From Prorocentrum cordatum (Eukaryota > Sar > Dinophyceae > Prorocentrales > Prorocentraceae), in the NCBI GenBank assembly GCA_963575745.1, contig CAUYUJ010020728.1, positions 1 to 64,000 of the forward strand: 64,000 nt of DNA, given 5' to 3'. This document shows, one piece after another, positions 20,435 to 30,160 of this stretch. The position numbers and the translations under genes were made by a program. Position 1 is the first letter of the stretch. Every line of letters begins with the position of its first letter. The notes under the pieces were generated by a model. It had not been told where the DNA came from. It saw only the letters and a list, made by a program, of their open reading frames with translations, and made no database searches.

Positions 20435-21900
20435 CTTTTCTTGGCCTTGAGGGTGGCGATACAGGTCGCAGTGTCGTCGACGGTGGAGTCGACGATGGCG
20501 TCCTTAGAGAGGATGGCGACCCCCCCCGAGGCGCCGGTGTTGCCCTCGACCGTGTGGTCCGTGCCACCGTGAGCAGCTTTGCGCTGAGCACGCGCCAGAT
20601 CCAGGTCAGGTCCCAGACTGGCCTGGTATCCTCCGTGGTGTGGATTGGCGGCGTTGGTAGCGATGGCTTGCCTGGTAGGCTTGGCATGTCGGGTCTCCTG
20701 CAGCGCTATGCCTGCGGCGTTGTGGTCGACACCTAGAGCGGTGATGGTTGGCCAGTTCGCTGAGAGACTCGTGATGTTGAGGCTGACGAGGTGGATGGAG
20801 CGACCTGGCCCATCTCCGTCGGTGGAGCTGGGGTTAGCACGCCCCGCACGGTGGAGGGCAGCCTGGCCGTCACCCAGGTAGAAGGATTGGCCACAGTAGG
20901 AGCTCATGGCGTCGCGGCAGATTGGCTTGGACGGGGCTGAAGCCGCCGTCGGGCCAAAAGTATAGGCAAGGCATGGTCGACGCTGCGCCGGGGGGGGTTC
21001 ATAAACATCGGCAAAACTGCCTCGAAAAATCCTCCTCACTCCGGTACCGTGGGGGACGGGGGGAGGAGAGGTGAGACGGCAGCAGAGGGAGAGGGAGGCG
21101 ACTCCTCGATCCGTCCTGCCGAGAACAAGAACAAAAGCAAACCAGCGGCGGCAGCTCGGCGCGGCAGCGGCGCAGCGCGCGCGCAAATACTGCGCACGCG
21201 ACACCGCTGGTCCGTCCTGCGGCGGCGCGCCCGCCCCGTCAGTACCGTGATGAGCAGCATCAGCTGGAACAGCTTGTTCGTGTGCACCCTCCGCGCTCTC
21301 CTCGGGCGGTGGGCCCTGTGGCTGCGGCGGCGCACGCCCTGCCAGCGCGTCAGCCACTAGCTGGGCGTGGCGAGCGGCGCGGTCGGTGGCCTGGCGCTGA
21401 GCCTCGTCCATGCCCGCTGCCGTGAGGCACGCGTTGCGGACAGGGCTGACTCCACGCGGGGCCGCCGCTGCCGCGGCAGCGGCTGAGGTGGCGGGACCGC
21501 CGCCGTGGCTCAGAGGGGGCAGCGGTGAGCCGCCGCCGAAGCCCGCCGCGAGGCCCTTGACGGAGTACTTGTGCTTGAAGGGGTCGAAGGTCGGCGCCTC
21601 GTCGAAGGCGACGACAACGCGGGTGGGCGGTGGCAGCTCCTGGTCCGTGGACGGCGTCGGCTCGAGGTCGACCTGGCCAGGTTCGATTGCGCTGGCACCG
21701 AAACGTGGCACCACCTCGGAGGCTTGGCCGTCAGCCTGAGTCTCGCGAGGCGGCGAGCTCGTGGAGCTCCCAGGGGGCTTGCGCGAGCTGTGGCGGCTGT
21801 AGGACCGGCTGCGCGGGACGCGCCCGCCCGTGTGGCGGTCACGTGGCGAGGCCACCTGGGCGTTAGCGCGTGCAGAGTCCGCCCTGCTCGGGGAGCGGAT
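20400..21900 (-). CDS. Pro/Ala-rich region and APE endonuclease N-terminal part
   Basis: Open frame of about 500 residues (ATG at 21855, frame open a little upstream). The first 330 residues are Ser/Arg- then Ala/Pro-rich with no recognised fold (RVPRSRSYSRHSSR, FDPFKHKYSVKGLAAGFGGG). From about residue 350 comes the endonuclease start: HLVSLNITSL (the catalytic Asn), IALQETRHAKP (the catalytic Glu in QET) and GASGGVAILSK. The frame changes near 20400 into the 19517-20434 segment, completing the domain. An RS-rich stretch could bind RNA; that is inference. Confidence 0.7.
20927..20957 (-). other. Sense-strand hairpin HP11
   Basis: Tip C-GGC-UUCA-GCC. The inner five pairs GACGG / CCGTC are followed by TTG/CAA after a 4-nt bulge. 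Confidence 0.6.
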
Positions 21901-23210
21901 CGGCGCTGCGCAGGGTGTTGGGCTGGGCGGGCGGGAGCCGCCTGTGCCGCCCGCCGCCGAGGCTGCAGCCTGGTCAGGGTCGACGGCGTCGGGCCGGGGG
22001 CTGACGTGGTGGCACTACCCTCGCTGTGCCGCGGGGAGGCGCTGTGGTGCGCCTGGGTGTGCGTGAGGACGAGCGGGACGAGCGGCTGCCGCTCGCGCTC
22101 AGGGGGGGCAGGTTTTGCCTGGGCAGGGCGCAGCGCTGCGGCCACGTTTGGCGGGGGCGTGTGTTGGCGCGGGTGCCAGGCACGCACGTTCGCCTCGCGC
22201 CATCCTTCGGGGCGCCCTGTCCTGCCACGGCTTGGTGCAGCCCCCTGGGCTGGAGCCGCAGGGGGTGCCACTGCGGGCTGGTTGCTGGCGGTGCTGTCGT
22301 GGCGGCCTGTGTAATGGCCCCAGGCACGCGTGGACCCTGGCACGGGCGAGGTGGCCCGTGGGGGAGCCTGCCCGAGTGCACGCGGGTAGCCGACGACCGC
22401 TGGGTGCACCCTGGCGTGGGGGGCGTGGCCGTAGCTGGAGGCGGATGCTCCTGCCGCCGCGGGCCTGGCACCAATGGGGCCACGGTGATAGGCGGCGCCC
22501 CCGCCCGCCGCGGGCCTGGCACCAATGGGGCCACGGTGATAGGCGGCGCCCCCGCCGTACACCGCGCTGTCGCCTGTCGGGACGCGCGCGGGGGAGCGGT
22601 TGCGTGGCGTGCTCGGCTGACCTGCGTCGCGTTGGTCGCGCTGCTGGGTGCGCTGCTGGTGCTGTTGGTAGCGCTGCTGGTCGGCTCTCGAGAGCGGGCG
22701 GGTGTCGGGGAGGAGGGGCGGCACGTCGGGCCGCCGCCAGCCCTGATAGACGTGCTCGAAGGCATGGTCTGGGTAAGTCTCCCCGACGGGTGAGTAGCGC
22801 CGCACATGCTCCACGAAGTCACTGTTCTGCGGCTCGGGGAGCACCGTGATGTTCACAGCCCGCTGGTGCGCTGGTCCATAGAGACAGAAGCTACCACGGT
22901 TGCTGCGGTCGTGGTTCAACTCGGCTTCGGTCGTGGCACGACTCACCATGGCGTCACAGAGGCGCATGTCGTAGTCGAGAGCTTGAGGCCAGGGCCGCCC
23001 TCGGCATCCCAGTACAGTACCACATCCCGCCAGCGCGTGCGGGTAGTGTGGATGCGCTCGGCGATAGACTCGCAGACGGTCCTGACTGTGACACGATCCC
23101 TGTACATGTTGGTGATGGCTAGGGAGTAAGGTCGGCGCACCGCTTTGATGAAGATGAAATCCTCCTTGAGGGCCTGGTGCGGGCCGAAGAGCACGTAGCC
23201 TTCCTTCCAC
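21860..23210 (-). CDS. Low-complexity Pro/Arg/His-rich linker of the polyprotein
   Basis: An open frame, useful from about 23010 down to 21870, with no recognised catalytic domain. It begins with ALDYDMRLCDAMVSRATTEA and SFCLYGPAHQRAVNITVLPE, then Gln/Arg-rich RADQQRYQQHQQRTQQRDQ, then a 17-residue tandem duplication (GGGAAYHRGPIGARPAA) from a 51-bp direct repeat starting at 22456 and 22507. The remainder is Pro/Ala/His-rich and probably disordered. It links the Cys-rich region to the endonuclease. Confidence 0.5.
22237..22274 (-). other. Sense-strand hairpin HP10
   Basis: Tip C-GGC-UCCA-GCC on a perfect 7-bp stem (CCCCCTG / CAGGGGG), then GCAG/CTGC beyond a 5-nt bulge. Confidence 0.7.
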
Positions 23211-23400
23211 AGCGGTTGGTCGGGAGACGGGTCTTCAGGCATCCCCGTTCCTGTGAACCCTGGTGGCCGCCTCGTGCCGTCGGGCAAACCCTGCTTGAGG
23301 ACGCGACGCGGCCTCGGTGGTAGATACCATTGACCCTGGTAACCTGCTTGGCCTGGTTGTGGAGGCTCCCCCCCGGGGCCTGAAGGCGCTCGGGGGGGGT
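22943..23400 (-). CDS. Polyprotein segment downstream of the Cys-rich region
   Basis: A third frame carries the most protein-like sequence here: GYVLFGPHQALKEDFIFIKA, RRPYSLAITNMYRDRVTVR and ESIAERIHTTRTRWRDVVLY. It joins the preceding frame near 23370-23400, at homopolymer C/G runs that overlap hairpin HP9, and the following frame near 22990. The mixed alpha/beta pattern suggests a folded domain, but I do not recognise it. Confidence 0.5.
23368..23398 (-). other. Sense-strand hairpin HP9
   Basis: Tip C-GCC-UUCA-GGC, with the inner stem inverted relative to the GGC/GCC copies but still paired. Arms CCCCCCCGAG / CCCGGGGGGG pair at nine of ten positions. It sits at a reading-frame switch. Confidence 0.7.
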
Positions 23401-25328
23401 TCCTTGAGGTCGTGCTGGGCTGGCGCGTTGCCGTATTGGCGGGCGAGGATGTGCGGAGGCATCCCTGTGGCACGGACGTCGAACAGGCTGTGCGGACGAG
23501 GCGGATGTGGGCATCTGCTGGAGAGGCAGCATGTGTCGGAGTCCCTGTTGTCGGTGCTGTACGCACACGTCCAGCTGTTGCAAGAGTAGTCCGTGGACCA
23601 GTCCATAGGTGCCCGTAGTCCGCTGAGGGAGCAGTCCGGGCACGTTGGTTGGCCCGTGGTGCCGAGCTGCGTGTTGCGGCGGGCAGCACAATACTGACAG
23701 CATTGGAATCGGCACTGTAGGCAAGTCCAGCGTCCTGGTAGGGGCGGGAACGCTTGCTCGTCGGTGACTGCGTCGTCTGGGTGGGGTCGGGGTCGATCCC
23801 ACAAGGGCCAGACGTCGGCGAACCAGGACTGGCCTGTAGTGCGGACCACCTCCGCGGGGAGGCGAGCGTCGTCAGCATGGCGCTCGATCCACTGGGGCCC
23901 CAGGTCCGCTGCGATCATGACCGTGCGCCAAGTGTCGTCCGCCTTGACGTGGACTTGGGTCGGTGCCCAGAGCCTGGTAGTGGTATCGCCATGGTCGTGG
24001 TGAAGGATGACCCAGCCATCGCGACCCGCAACCGCAGGGTCGATAACGCGGTGGCCCACAACGGTCGCCCCCCACGGTAGGTAGGCGCCATCGTGATGCT
24101 CGCCCGGGTCAAGCCAGACCTCGACGCCAGGGGCGTTCACACGGGCCCGCACATCGCGGACGTGGAAGGCGAGGACGTGGTAGGCGGTCGGCTCCTCTTC
24201 CGTCTCGATGTGCTCCCACGTCTCGATGTCGCTGCTGTAGAGGTGGAGTTTCCGCCGCTCTGCCGTGACGAACGCGAGGCGGATCGCCGTGAGCGGGCAT
24301 GGCCTCGGGCGAGGGCGGCGGCCGCGCTGATGAGGGGCGGCGTACGGCGGTCGTCGGCTCCCGATGTCGTCGATGAGCGGTCTGGACTGTGTCCCAGGGC
24401 GGCACCTGGCTGATAGGTGTGCGATGGGCCAGACGCGGCCCCAGGGCTGGAGCCGCTGGGGCGCGGCGCTCGTACGTCGGACTGCCCCCGCACGGGAACG
24501 GCCTGCAAGACCAGTGTACACCAGGTCGATCAGTGGCTGCGGGTCCAGCTGGAGCTTGCGAAGCGAGGCGCGCGGACGGGGCTGGTTGGGGTCGGCCCTG
24601 GTGGCTGCTTCGGTGTCGTAGTGCTGTGTAGCCCATGCTCGCGCTGCCTCTGGCGAGTATAGTGCCTGCGGCGGTGGCCACGCTGCCGCGGTGTCCAGCC
24701 GGCGCCAGGTGTTTGCTTCCTGGTCGCGGGCTTCAGCCGCCTCGCGGAGGTCTGGGTGATCGAAGCCGGCAATGTGGAGGGCGTGCGCACAGTCGCCCAT
24801 GCCATAGGTGTGTGGGAGGGCACGGCACCTGGAGGCAGCTTCGGTGGGGGCACACCAGTCCATGCGGATGAGGAGGCCCAGGACCCGTGGGTAGATGAGG
24901 CTCGCTCCGTGAGCCTCCCCTTTCACGAAGCTGTGCCAGTTCTCACCGCGCGGCGGTTTGGTAGCCTCGCACATCCAGAGCGCGATGGGTCCCCAGGCGA
25001 GGGTGTCGTCTTCGAGGCTGCAGGGCGGGTGGGGCGGCACCGCGTACCACGCGGCCGACATTTGTGGCGGTTCGACCCTTCGCTTCACGGCGGGGGCCCG
25101 GCAGGAGGTGACCTCCGTTGAAAGCGAGACGAGCCGCAAGGTCGCCGCGGGTCCCGTGCCAGAAGACCGTGGGCGTGTCAGTGGTGGGTTCACGGAGGTC
25201 CCACGTGAGGTAGGGGAAAATCGTCTCGCCTGAGTTCCCACCCGAGTCTTCCAGCACCCAAGTGAGTCGGTTCGGGGGCCTCTGCATGATGTCAGTCCAC
25301 GGCGCCAACGCTTGGAGCGTTGGGTCAT
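23370..25328 (-). CDS. WHGT-domain remainder and Cys-rich zinc-ribbon-like region
   Basis: A 697-codon open frame, useful from about 25080. It begins SAAWYAVPPHPPCS, DDTLAWGPIALWMCEATK and SFVKGEAHGASLIYPRVLG, which I read as the second half of the domain begun at 25060-26124. A Cys-rich stretch follows: WTCLQCRFQCCQYCAARRN, PTCPDCSLSG, then YSCNSWTCAYS and SDTCCLSSRC. The repeated CxxC pairs suggest one or two zinc-binding units. Such modules in retroelement proteins usually bind nucleic acid; no family assignment is possible here. Confidence 0.55.
24434..24466 (-). other. Sense-strand hairpin HP8
   Basis: Tip C-GGC-UCCA-GCC on GCCCCAG / CTGGGGC, 7 perfect pairs, then a bulged C and further GC pairs. 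Here the tip is read in the third frame (RLQP). Confidence 0.7.
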
Positions 25329-26124
25329 GGGTGAATCGAGGATGGTCGTAGAGTCGCAGGGCGTCTTTGATGTCCTCTGTAGTCACGCCACTGTTACCAA
25401 GCGCAAAGCCGTTCTGGTACAGGGAGGTGAGGATGCTCGTCGGCGGCACGGGGACCGCTGGGTCGCGCTGGATGGTGCTGCGTAAGTTGCGCGTCGGTGG
25501 CCTGAGGGCTGGGTGGGGCGTACCAGGGCCTGGAGGCGCCTGGGGCCTGGCGGGTGATGCGTAGCGTGCTCGCCGTCGTGGTGGTTGGGTGTCCATGTCG
25601 GAAGAGGAACCACGGGCATCTGCATGTCGGAAGATGGACCACGGGCTGTCGAGGGTGCGCTCACGTGTTTTACTTGCCTCGGCGTCGGTGGCCTGAGCTG
25701 TGGCGTCTTCGTGAGTCGGCGGGTTGCCATCGGCCGCGCCGCTTGTGGGGCCGTCTCGCGGGGACGGGCTGGTCGACCGTGGTGTGACAGACGAGGCTCG
25801 CGATACCGCGGCAGTGACTTCAACAATGGCGGCGGTGGTGGCGGTGGTGACATCGGCGACTGCGGCGGCAACTGCAGCAGCATAGTGTTCCTGTAGCAGC
25901 GGGTGTCGAAGAGAGTGCACGTGCTGGCTCTCGGGGTCGTCGGGATGCGTGCGCGGCATTGTGTGTGTGGCCTCATCGCGCGGCCTCCTGATCGGTTGGC
26001 AACAGCGGAGGCACCACTGGGCCGTGGGTGAGTCCAGGGCGCGCGCACAGATGCGGGCCCCTACGTGTCCGACGGCTCCTTGAGCGAGAAGTTTGGCGCC
26101 GACCAGGAGAAGACCGCAAACCAC
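25060..26124 (-). CDS. Polyprotein segment with WHGT motif (possible ADP-ribosyltransferase-like fold)
   Basis: A 393-codon open frame. The N-terminal part is hydrophobic (CGLLLVGAKLLAQGAVG) and continues the glycoprotein-like ORF after a frame change near 26110. A helical Ala-rich segment and a Ser/Pro/Arg linker follow. The C-terminal part is compact: YQNGFALGNSGVTTEDIKDA, LTWVLEDSGGNSGETIFPYL, then VFWHGTRGDLAARLAFNGGH. An aromatic-HGT strand followed by a helix and a Gly-Gly turn is how PARP/Tpt1-type ADP-ribosyltransferase folds begin. The expected aromatic strand (AAWYAV) follows in the next frame. This is motif-level inference. The true start is unclear because the frame is entered from upstream. 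Confidence 0.4.
25523..25543 (-). other. Sense-strand hairpin HP7
   Basis: Tip C-GCC-UCCA-GGC on a 5-bp stem (CCAGG / CCTGG). The shortest of the set. Confidence 0.5.
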
Positions 26125-28402
26125 TCCGCCTGTGGCAATAGCTCCGAGTTTGCCGCCATTTCAGGGCACCCCAGAGGCCAGACCCGACTGCGCTGGCTCC
26201 GCCCGAGACGATGTCTCTGAGTTTGGCACTGGTCCACTTGAGAATACCCCACAAGCCGGGCGCGGCGTCGTATGCCGTTGTGCGTCGGGGCGTAGTGGAC
26301 ACGGATGGGCCTGGTGCCGCAGCTTCACGGCGTCGTCGCTGCCGGTAGCTGGGGTCTCGGCTCGGTGTCGGCAGGTACCCGTCGATCTGGTCCTTGTACG
26401 GCATGGCTACCACGATGGCATACGTGGCCACGAAGAGGCAGATGAGACAGCCGCAGCGTCGGGAGGCCGCTGCGCTGTGCGGGGCCTCGTAGGAGCCGCT
26501 GGCGTCGGGGCTCGCGTCCTCGATGGGATCATTGTCGATGCCAGCCTGCCAGTGGTCGACGGCGCTGGAGTTGGAGTCAGTCGCGTTAGCTCGGCAGACA
26601 AGGGTGCGGGGCGGGGTCCTGCCACCTGAGGTCTGAAGACGCCCAGATCCAGCCAATGCTGCAGCGGGGCTGAAGCCGCCACTGCGCGGGCTGGTGAGAG
26701 CTGGCAGTGCAGTGGAATGGCTTGTCTCGTCGGCGGCGGTGGCGCCTTCGGCGTCGCTGAGCTGTGCGCTGGGGTCGGCCTGGGCCGAGTTGATGGGCGC
26801 ACTGCTGTGCGACAGGGGGCGCCCTGTGTAGGGTTCGCTGTCACGGTCGCGCTGGGCCGTGTCACCTGGCGGTGTCGCGCCGTCGAGGTCCTGGGTTTCC
26901 GTGTCGTGGATGGAGTCGTTCTGGCTATCGTCCGACACGTGAAACGAGTCCAGGGATATGTTGCTGATATTGCTGGCAGCAGTGTGCTGGAGCAGAAGCG
27001 GTTCGGTGTCGGCCGCGGGCTGGTCACACGTGGCGTTCTGGGCGAGGGGGCCAGCTGGTGGTGGTAGGTTTAGCGGTTCCATCGGTGCCGCGGCGAGCTC
27101 CGCCTCGACGAGCAGCTGCAGGTCTGGCGGGTGGTGCAGGATCGCATCCGCGAGATACGCCAGGGCGTCTTGGTCGGGTGGAGGGAGGCCTCTTGGCAGC
27201 AAGGCGTGGGCCCGTGAGAGATATGGCGGCAGTGGTGCCGCGAAAGCCTCAGGGCCGACGAGCTGGGCACGAGCGCCCTGGTATTCCAGAAGGAGGCCAA
27301 AGTAGCGGGTGGGGTACTCGTGGCTGCCCTGGATACGAGTGAGGTTGCGGTTGGTGCGCTGTCTGTCGGGGCCCGCTCTGTGCCAGATATCCTCGCACAT
27401 GTCGAACGCGGTGCGGTGGCGCAGGGCGTCGTTTTTCTCCGCGGAATCCTCCTGGAAAAAGTGGTCGTACTGTGGCAGATGGAGCGTCGCCAGGATGTGC
27501 GGGACGCAGTCCTCGAGCCATGCCCAGTACACGTCCTGATGGTCCTCACCTGGTGCCCACGCCGCGGCGCACGGTATGAGCCGTGCTCGGATGTTCATCA
27601 GGTGCCAGAAAGCGGGGTCCTCCTCGGGTTCACCCCTGGCGCACAGAGGGGTAGTGGGACTCGTGGGGCTGAAGCGGGGCACGACAGCGGGGCTGAAGCC
27701 GCCACTGCGTGCCTGGGCCTTGCCAGCGGCCCTGTCGAGGATATGCTGCACGACGGTCGAGGACAAGCTGAGGACAGGGTACCATCGAGGATATGCTGTA
27801 CGACAGTCGACCGCAAGCGTCATGTTGAGTGATGGTAGCCCTCGTAGCTGAACTTGCATGCGGTGCGAGGCGTGGCCGGAGGACGCAGGAGTCATCTCAG
27901 CTGCGGCAACATCGGTGGTCGACTGCGATGCATGTGTCGTAGTTGACGAGGGCGTGCTCGTAGGAGACATGCTGGTACTCGTCGTAGACGTCGTAGTAGC
28001 CGTCGAAGTCCCAGGGGGGCAGCGCGTGGGGCGGGGCCCCTGGTGCTGCTCAGGCCAGGCGCTCGCGGGGGCGCCCAGCGGCCCGGTGCCGCACGGACCA
28101 GCGGCGGCGGTGCTGTTCACGATCGGGTCCAAAATGGCGCTGTGATCGTATTTGTAGATGCTGTCATCGTAAAGGTAGAAGAGCGTCCCACGCTCCGCAT
28201 GTCGCAGGAAAGCCTCTCCTCCGTGCTGGGGCGCACCGCCTGAAGACGGGTGTGCTCCAGCCAGCGAGGGGAGGGCCAGGCCGCAGGCAAGGCGCCACAT
28301 GATGGCGAGGCCTGGCGGGCGGCGCGAGCGATGAGCCGAAAGCTGCGTGGCAGCACACGTCCTCAAATACCCCTGAATGCTCATGTACATTGCTACAATC
28401 AC
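25973..28402 (-). CDS. Membrane glycoprotein-like ORF
   Basis: An 809-codon open frame unlike any pol domain. A hydrophobic stretch with signal-peptide character follows M35 (MWRLACGLALPSLAGAHP). The long middle is Ser/Thr/Pro-rich and holds about nine N-x-S/T sequons (for example NST, NMT, NLT, NAT, NIS twice, NDS, NSS). Near residues 649-668 there is one strongly hydrophobic segment, CGCLICLFVATYAIVVAMPY, followed by a basic stretch (SYRQRRRREAA) and two copies of GLWGxLKW. Signal, glycosylated ectodomain, one membrane span and a basic tail describe a type I membrane protein. By position it resembles env-like genes captured by some retroelements, but I see no similarity to a known env family. 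It is in the same frame as the end of ORF1, separated by a TGA. Confidence 0.6.
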   Translation of the reverse strand: MIVAMYMSIQGYLRTCAATQLSAHRSRRPPGLAIMWRLACGLALPSLAGAHPSSGGAPQHGGEAFLRHAERGTLFYLYDDSIYKYDHSAILDPIVNSTAAAGPCGTGPLGAPASAWPEQHQGPRPTRCPPGTSTATTTSTTSTSMSPTSTPSSTTTHASQSTTDVAAAEMTPASSGHASHRMQVQLRGLPSLNMTLAVDCRTAYPRWYPVLSLSSTVVQHILDRAAGKAQARSGGFSPAVVPRFSPTSPTTPLCARGEPEEDPAFWHLMNIRARLIPCAAAWAPGEDHQDVYWAWLEDCVPHILATLHLPQYDHFFQEDSAEKNDALRHRTAFDMCEDIWHRAGPDRQRTNRNLTRIQGSHEYPTRYFGLLLEYQGARAQLVGPEAFAAPLPPYLSRAHALLPRGLPPPDQDALAYLADAILHHPPDLQLLVEAELAAAPMEPLNLPPPAGPLAQNATCDQPAADTEPLLLQHTAASNISNISLDSFHVSDDSQNDSIHDTETQDLDGATPPGDTAQRDRDSEPYTGRPLSHSSAPINSAQADPSAQLSDAEGATAADETSHSTALPALTSPRSGGFSPAAALAGSGRLQTSGGRTPPRTLVCRANATDSNSSAVDHWQAGIDNDPIEDASPDASGSYEAPHSAAASRRCGCLICLFVATYAIVVAMPYKDQIDGYLPTPSRDPSYRQRRRREAAAPGPSVSTTPRRTTAYDAAPGLWGILKWTSAKLRDIVSGGASAVGSGLWGALKWRQTRSYCHRRSGLRSSPGRRQTSRSRSRRTRRGPHLCARPGLTHGPVVPPLLPTDQEAAR
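26624..26648 (-). other. Sense-strand hairpin HP6
   Basis: Tip C-GUC-UUCA-GAC on arms ATCTGGG / CTCAGGT. Seven pairs, two of them G-U in sense RNA; in the antisense these would be mismatches. Confidence 0.7.
26661..26685 (-). other. Sense-strand hairpin HP5
   Basis: Tip C-GGC-UUCA-GCC on arms GCAGTGG / CCGCTGC. Seven pairs, one G-U. It lies 12 nt from HP6, forming a double hairpin. Confidence 0.75.
27679..27712 (-). other. Sense-strand hairpin HP4
   Basis: Tip C-GGC-UUCA-GCC on arms GCACGCAGTGG / CCGCTGTCGTGC. Eleven pairs with one bulged T. A degenerate partial copy (CGCTTCAGCCCC) lies directly beside it. Confidence 0.75.
28228..28258 (-). other. Sense-strand hairpin HP3
   Basis: Tip C-GUC-UUCA-GGC (U-G pair in the inner stem) on arms GGAGCACACC / GGTGCGCCCC. 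Eight of ten pair. Confidence 0.6.
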
Positions 28403-28561
28403 GCCCCCTGCAAGACTACGGGTGTCCCTACACCAGATAGCTTGCGCGTGCTGCTGCCAAAACAGACATGAGGTAACAAGAAAGAGATACGACGCGAAGA
28501 GGGGAGCGATGCCTCTGAAGGCGCTTCCTTGGAGGGCTGAGGCGGGCTCTCTGAGGCACTT

Positions 28562-30160
28562 TCAATAGGGTTCCTGGGTGGCCCGACCCTTGTCCTTGCC
28601 TTTGTCGGCCCCTGGGGGCCCCGTCCCTGGGGTGGCCTGGCCTGGCTGGTCGGTCAAACTGCAGGCTGCCGCGGGCTCGGCGGCCGCTGCGGCTTCCTCC
28701 TTCATAGTTTCCAGAGTGGCCGCTTGTGGCAGGTGGATGGTGCCTCCCGTGAGGTGCCCGAGGAGGGTCTGGATGTCGCCGCGCAGTGCAGCGGCGTCGG
28801 CGGTTGCCGTCTGTTGCTGGGTGACGACGGTGGCAAGCCCCCGTTCCAGCCCTGAAACGTGCTCCGTGAGTGTGGCCTGGGAGGAGAGAACGCCCGCAAG
28901 CTGCACCTGCATGTTATCCACCGTGTTGGCTAGCAGCTCGTGCTGCTGTTCCATGTGCTGGATGCGGGTCGTGGCAGCATCGGGCGGTTTAGAGGCCGAT
29001 GCGAAGCGCTCGCCGAAGGTGTTGAGTTCGTGGGGGGCCACGCTGTATTCATCACCTGATGAGAGGATCTCGACGTCGACGACGTCACCTGGTACTTCGG
29101 CGGCTGTGGCAGCGTCGCCTTCGGTGTGGCCCCCACCTTCTGCCGCCGCCGTGCCAAGCCAGGGGTCGTGACCACCTGGTCCTGGGGGGGCCGTCGGTTC
29201 AGCGGCTCCGTCCGTGCCGTGCGGGGGCGCAGAGGAGCTGCGGCCTGGGGCGCAGGGTGGCCTTGCGTGCGGCGTGGCGTCACGTTTCCCGCTGGAGGAG
29301 CGGTGGCGCTTGGCTGAAGGCTCCTCCTTGGGGGTCAGGAGCGGTGCGACGCCCTTGCCTTTGGGCGTGGCAGTCATGAGGTCGTGGAGGTAGGGGCTCT
29401 GGGCCGCTTTGGTGAGGAGTGTGCCGGTGGCGGGGCTAAAGCCGCCACCACCGGCTGGCGGCGTCACAGGCTCTGTGATGGTGGTAGGCGTGACGATGGT
29501 AACGTTGTCCCGCTTCGGCGCCACCTCAGCCAGCGGGGCCTCGGTGATGCTCCACGGGATGGGGCACCCCGCGACCTGCACCGTATAGGTGAGTGGGGGC
29601 CGATGAGCGCGCACTAAGGCAAACTGGGCCGCAGTGGCTGGGTCCCAGGCGGTGTGGTAGACCTCACAGTCCCATTTAACGGACGGGCCCGTGAGAGTCT
29701 TGGCGAGCTGGGTCAGCGTGGCGCGGCGCGCCGCAATGCCAGTGATGCGGTAGCGCGTCTTGGCGAGGGTAGCCTCGCAGCCGCGGGTGCTGACAGCAGC
29801 GGCCTTGGCGACGTCAGACCCCCGCGGAACACGGATCCCCAGCAGGCTTGACTTGCCGTGCCTGACGACTCCCAGGGCCTTGAACTCCACCGACTTCTGG
29901 AACGCGTCTGCCATCGTGATGGGCTGGTCCTCAGGGAACCAAACTGTCTGATACTTGTCGGCGGTGGGCTCGTCTGCACCTACGTTGCTGAGGTCGTAGG
30001 TGGCACCGAGTTGCCCTGATCCCGCCAGGACCTTGTCGACCGCTTGGAGACTGACGCCGAAGGTGGCAGCCAGGGGCCTCTTTCCGACGCCCGATCCAAA
30101 CCTGCCTAGGCTTTTGCCGGGTTCGAGGATGGTGACGGCTTTAAAGTTGGACCACTTTGG
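28562..30160 (-). CDS. ORF1 C-terminal part with coiled coil
   Basis: The annotatable ATG is at 29914 (450 residues), but the frame is open back to about 30160 and continues the 30141-30800 protein after a +1 shift (…HPKAPK, then WSNFKAVTILEPGKSLG). The folded first half (VEFKALGVVRHGKSSLLGIR, TYTVQVAGCPIPWSI) is followed by a Pro/Ser-rich linker. A predicted coiled coil runs from about residue 310 to 400 (IQHMEQQHELLANTVDNMQ, VSGLERGLATVV). Coiled-coil trimerisation followed by nucleic-acid binding is typical of LINE ORF1 proteins, so an RNP-forming role is plausible. No CCHC knuckle is present. The frame ends in TGA (28562-28564) and is open again straight afterwards. Confidence 0.65.
   Translation of the reverse strand, partial: PKWSNFKAVTILEPGKSLGRFGSGVGKRPLAATFGVSLQAVDKVLAGSGQLGATYDLSNVGADEPTADKYQTVWFPEDQPITMADAFQKSVEFKALGVVRHGKSSLLGIRVPRGSDVAKAAAVSTRGCEATLAKTRYRITGIAARRATLTQLAKTLTGPSVKWDCEVYHTAWDPATAAQFALVRAHRPPLTYTVQVAGCPIPWSITEAPLAEVAPKRDNVTIVTPTTITEPVTPPAGGGGFSPATGTLLTKAAQSPYLHDLMTATPKGKGVAPLLTPKEEPSAKRHRSSSGKRDATPHARPPCAPGRSSSAPPHGTDGAAEPTAPPGPGGHDPWLGTAAAEGGGHTEGDAATAAEVPGDVVDVEILSSGDEYSVAPHELNTFGERFASASKPPDAATTRIQHMEQQHELLANTVDNMQVQLAGVLSSQATLTEHVSGLERGLATVVTQQQTATADAAALRGDIQTLLGHLTGGTIHLPQAATLETMKEEAAAAAEPAAACSLTDQPGQATPGTGPPGADKGKDKGRATQEPY
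29423..29455 (-). other. Sense-strand hairpin HP2
   Basis: Tip C-GGC-UUUA-GCC on arms GCCGGTGGTGG / CCGCCACCGGC. All 11 positions pair, one as G-U. The best stem of the set. Confidence 0.8.

Noticed and set aside
24721-24755. A further GGCTTCAGCC word inside the giant element
   Set aside because: It is in the opposite orientation to the 16 hairpins and its flanks pair poorly; probably chance.
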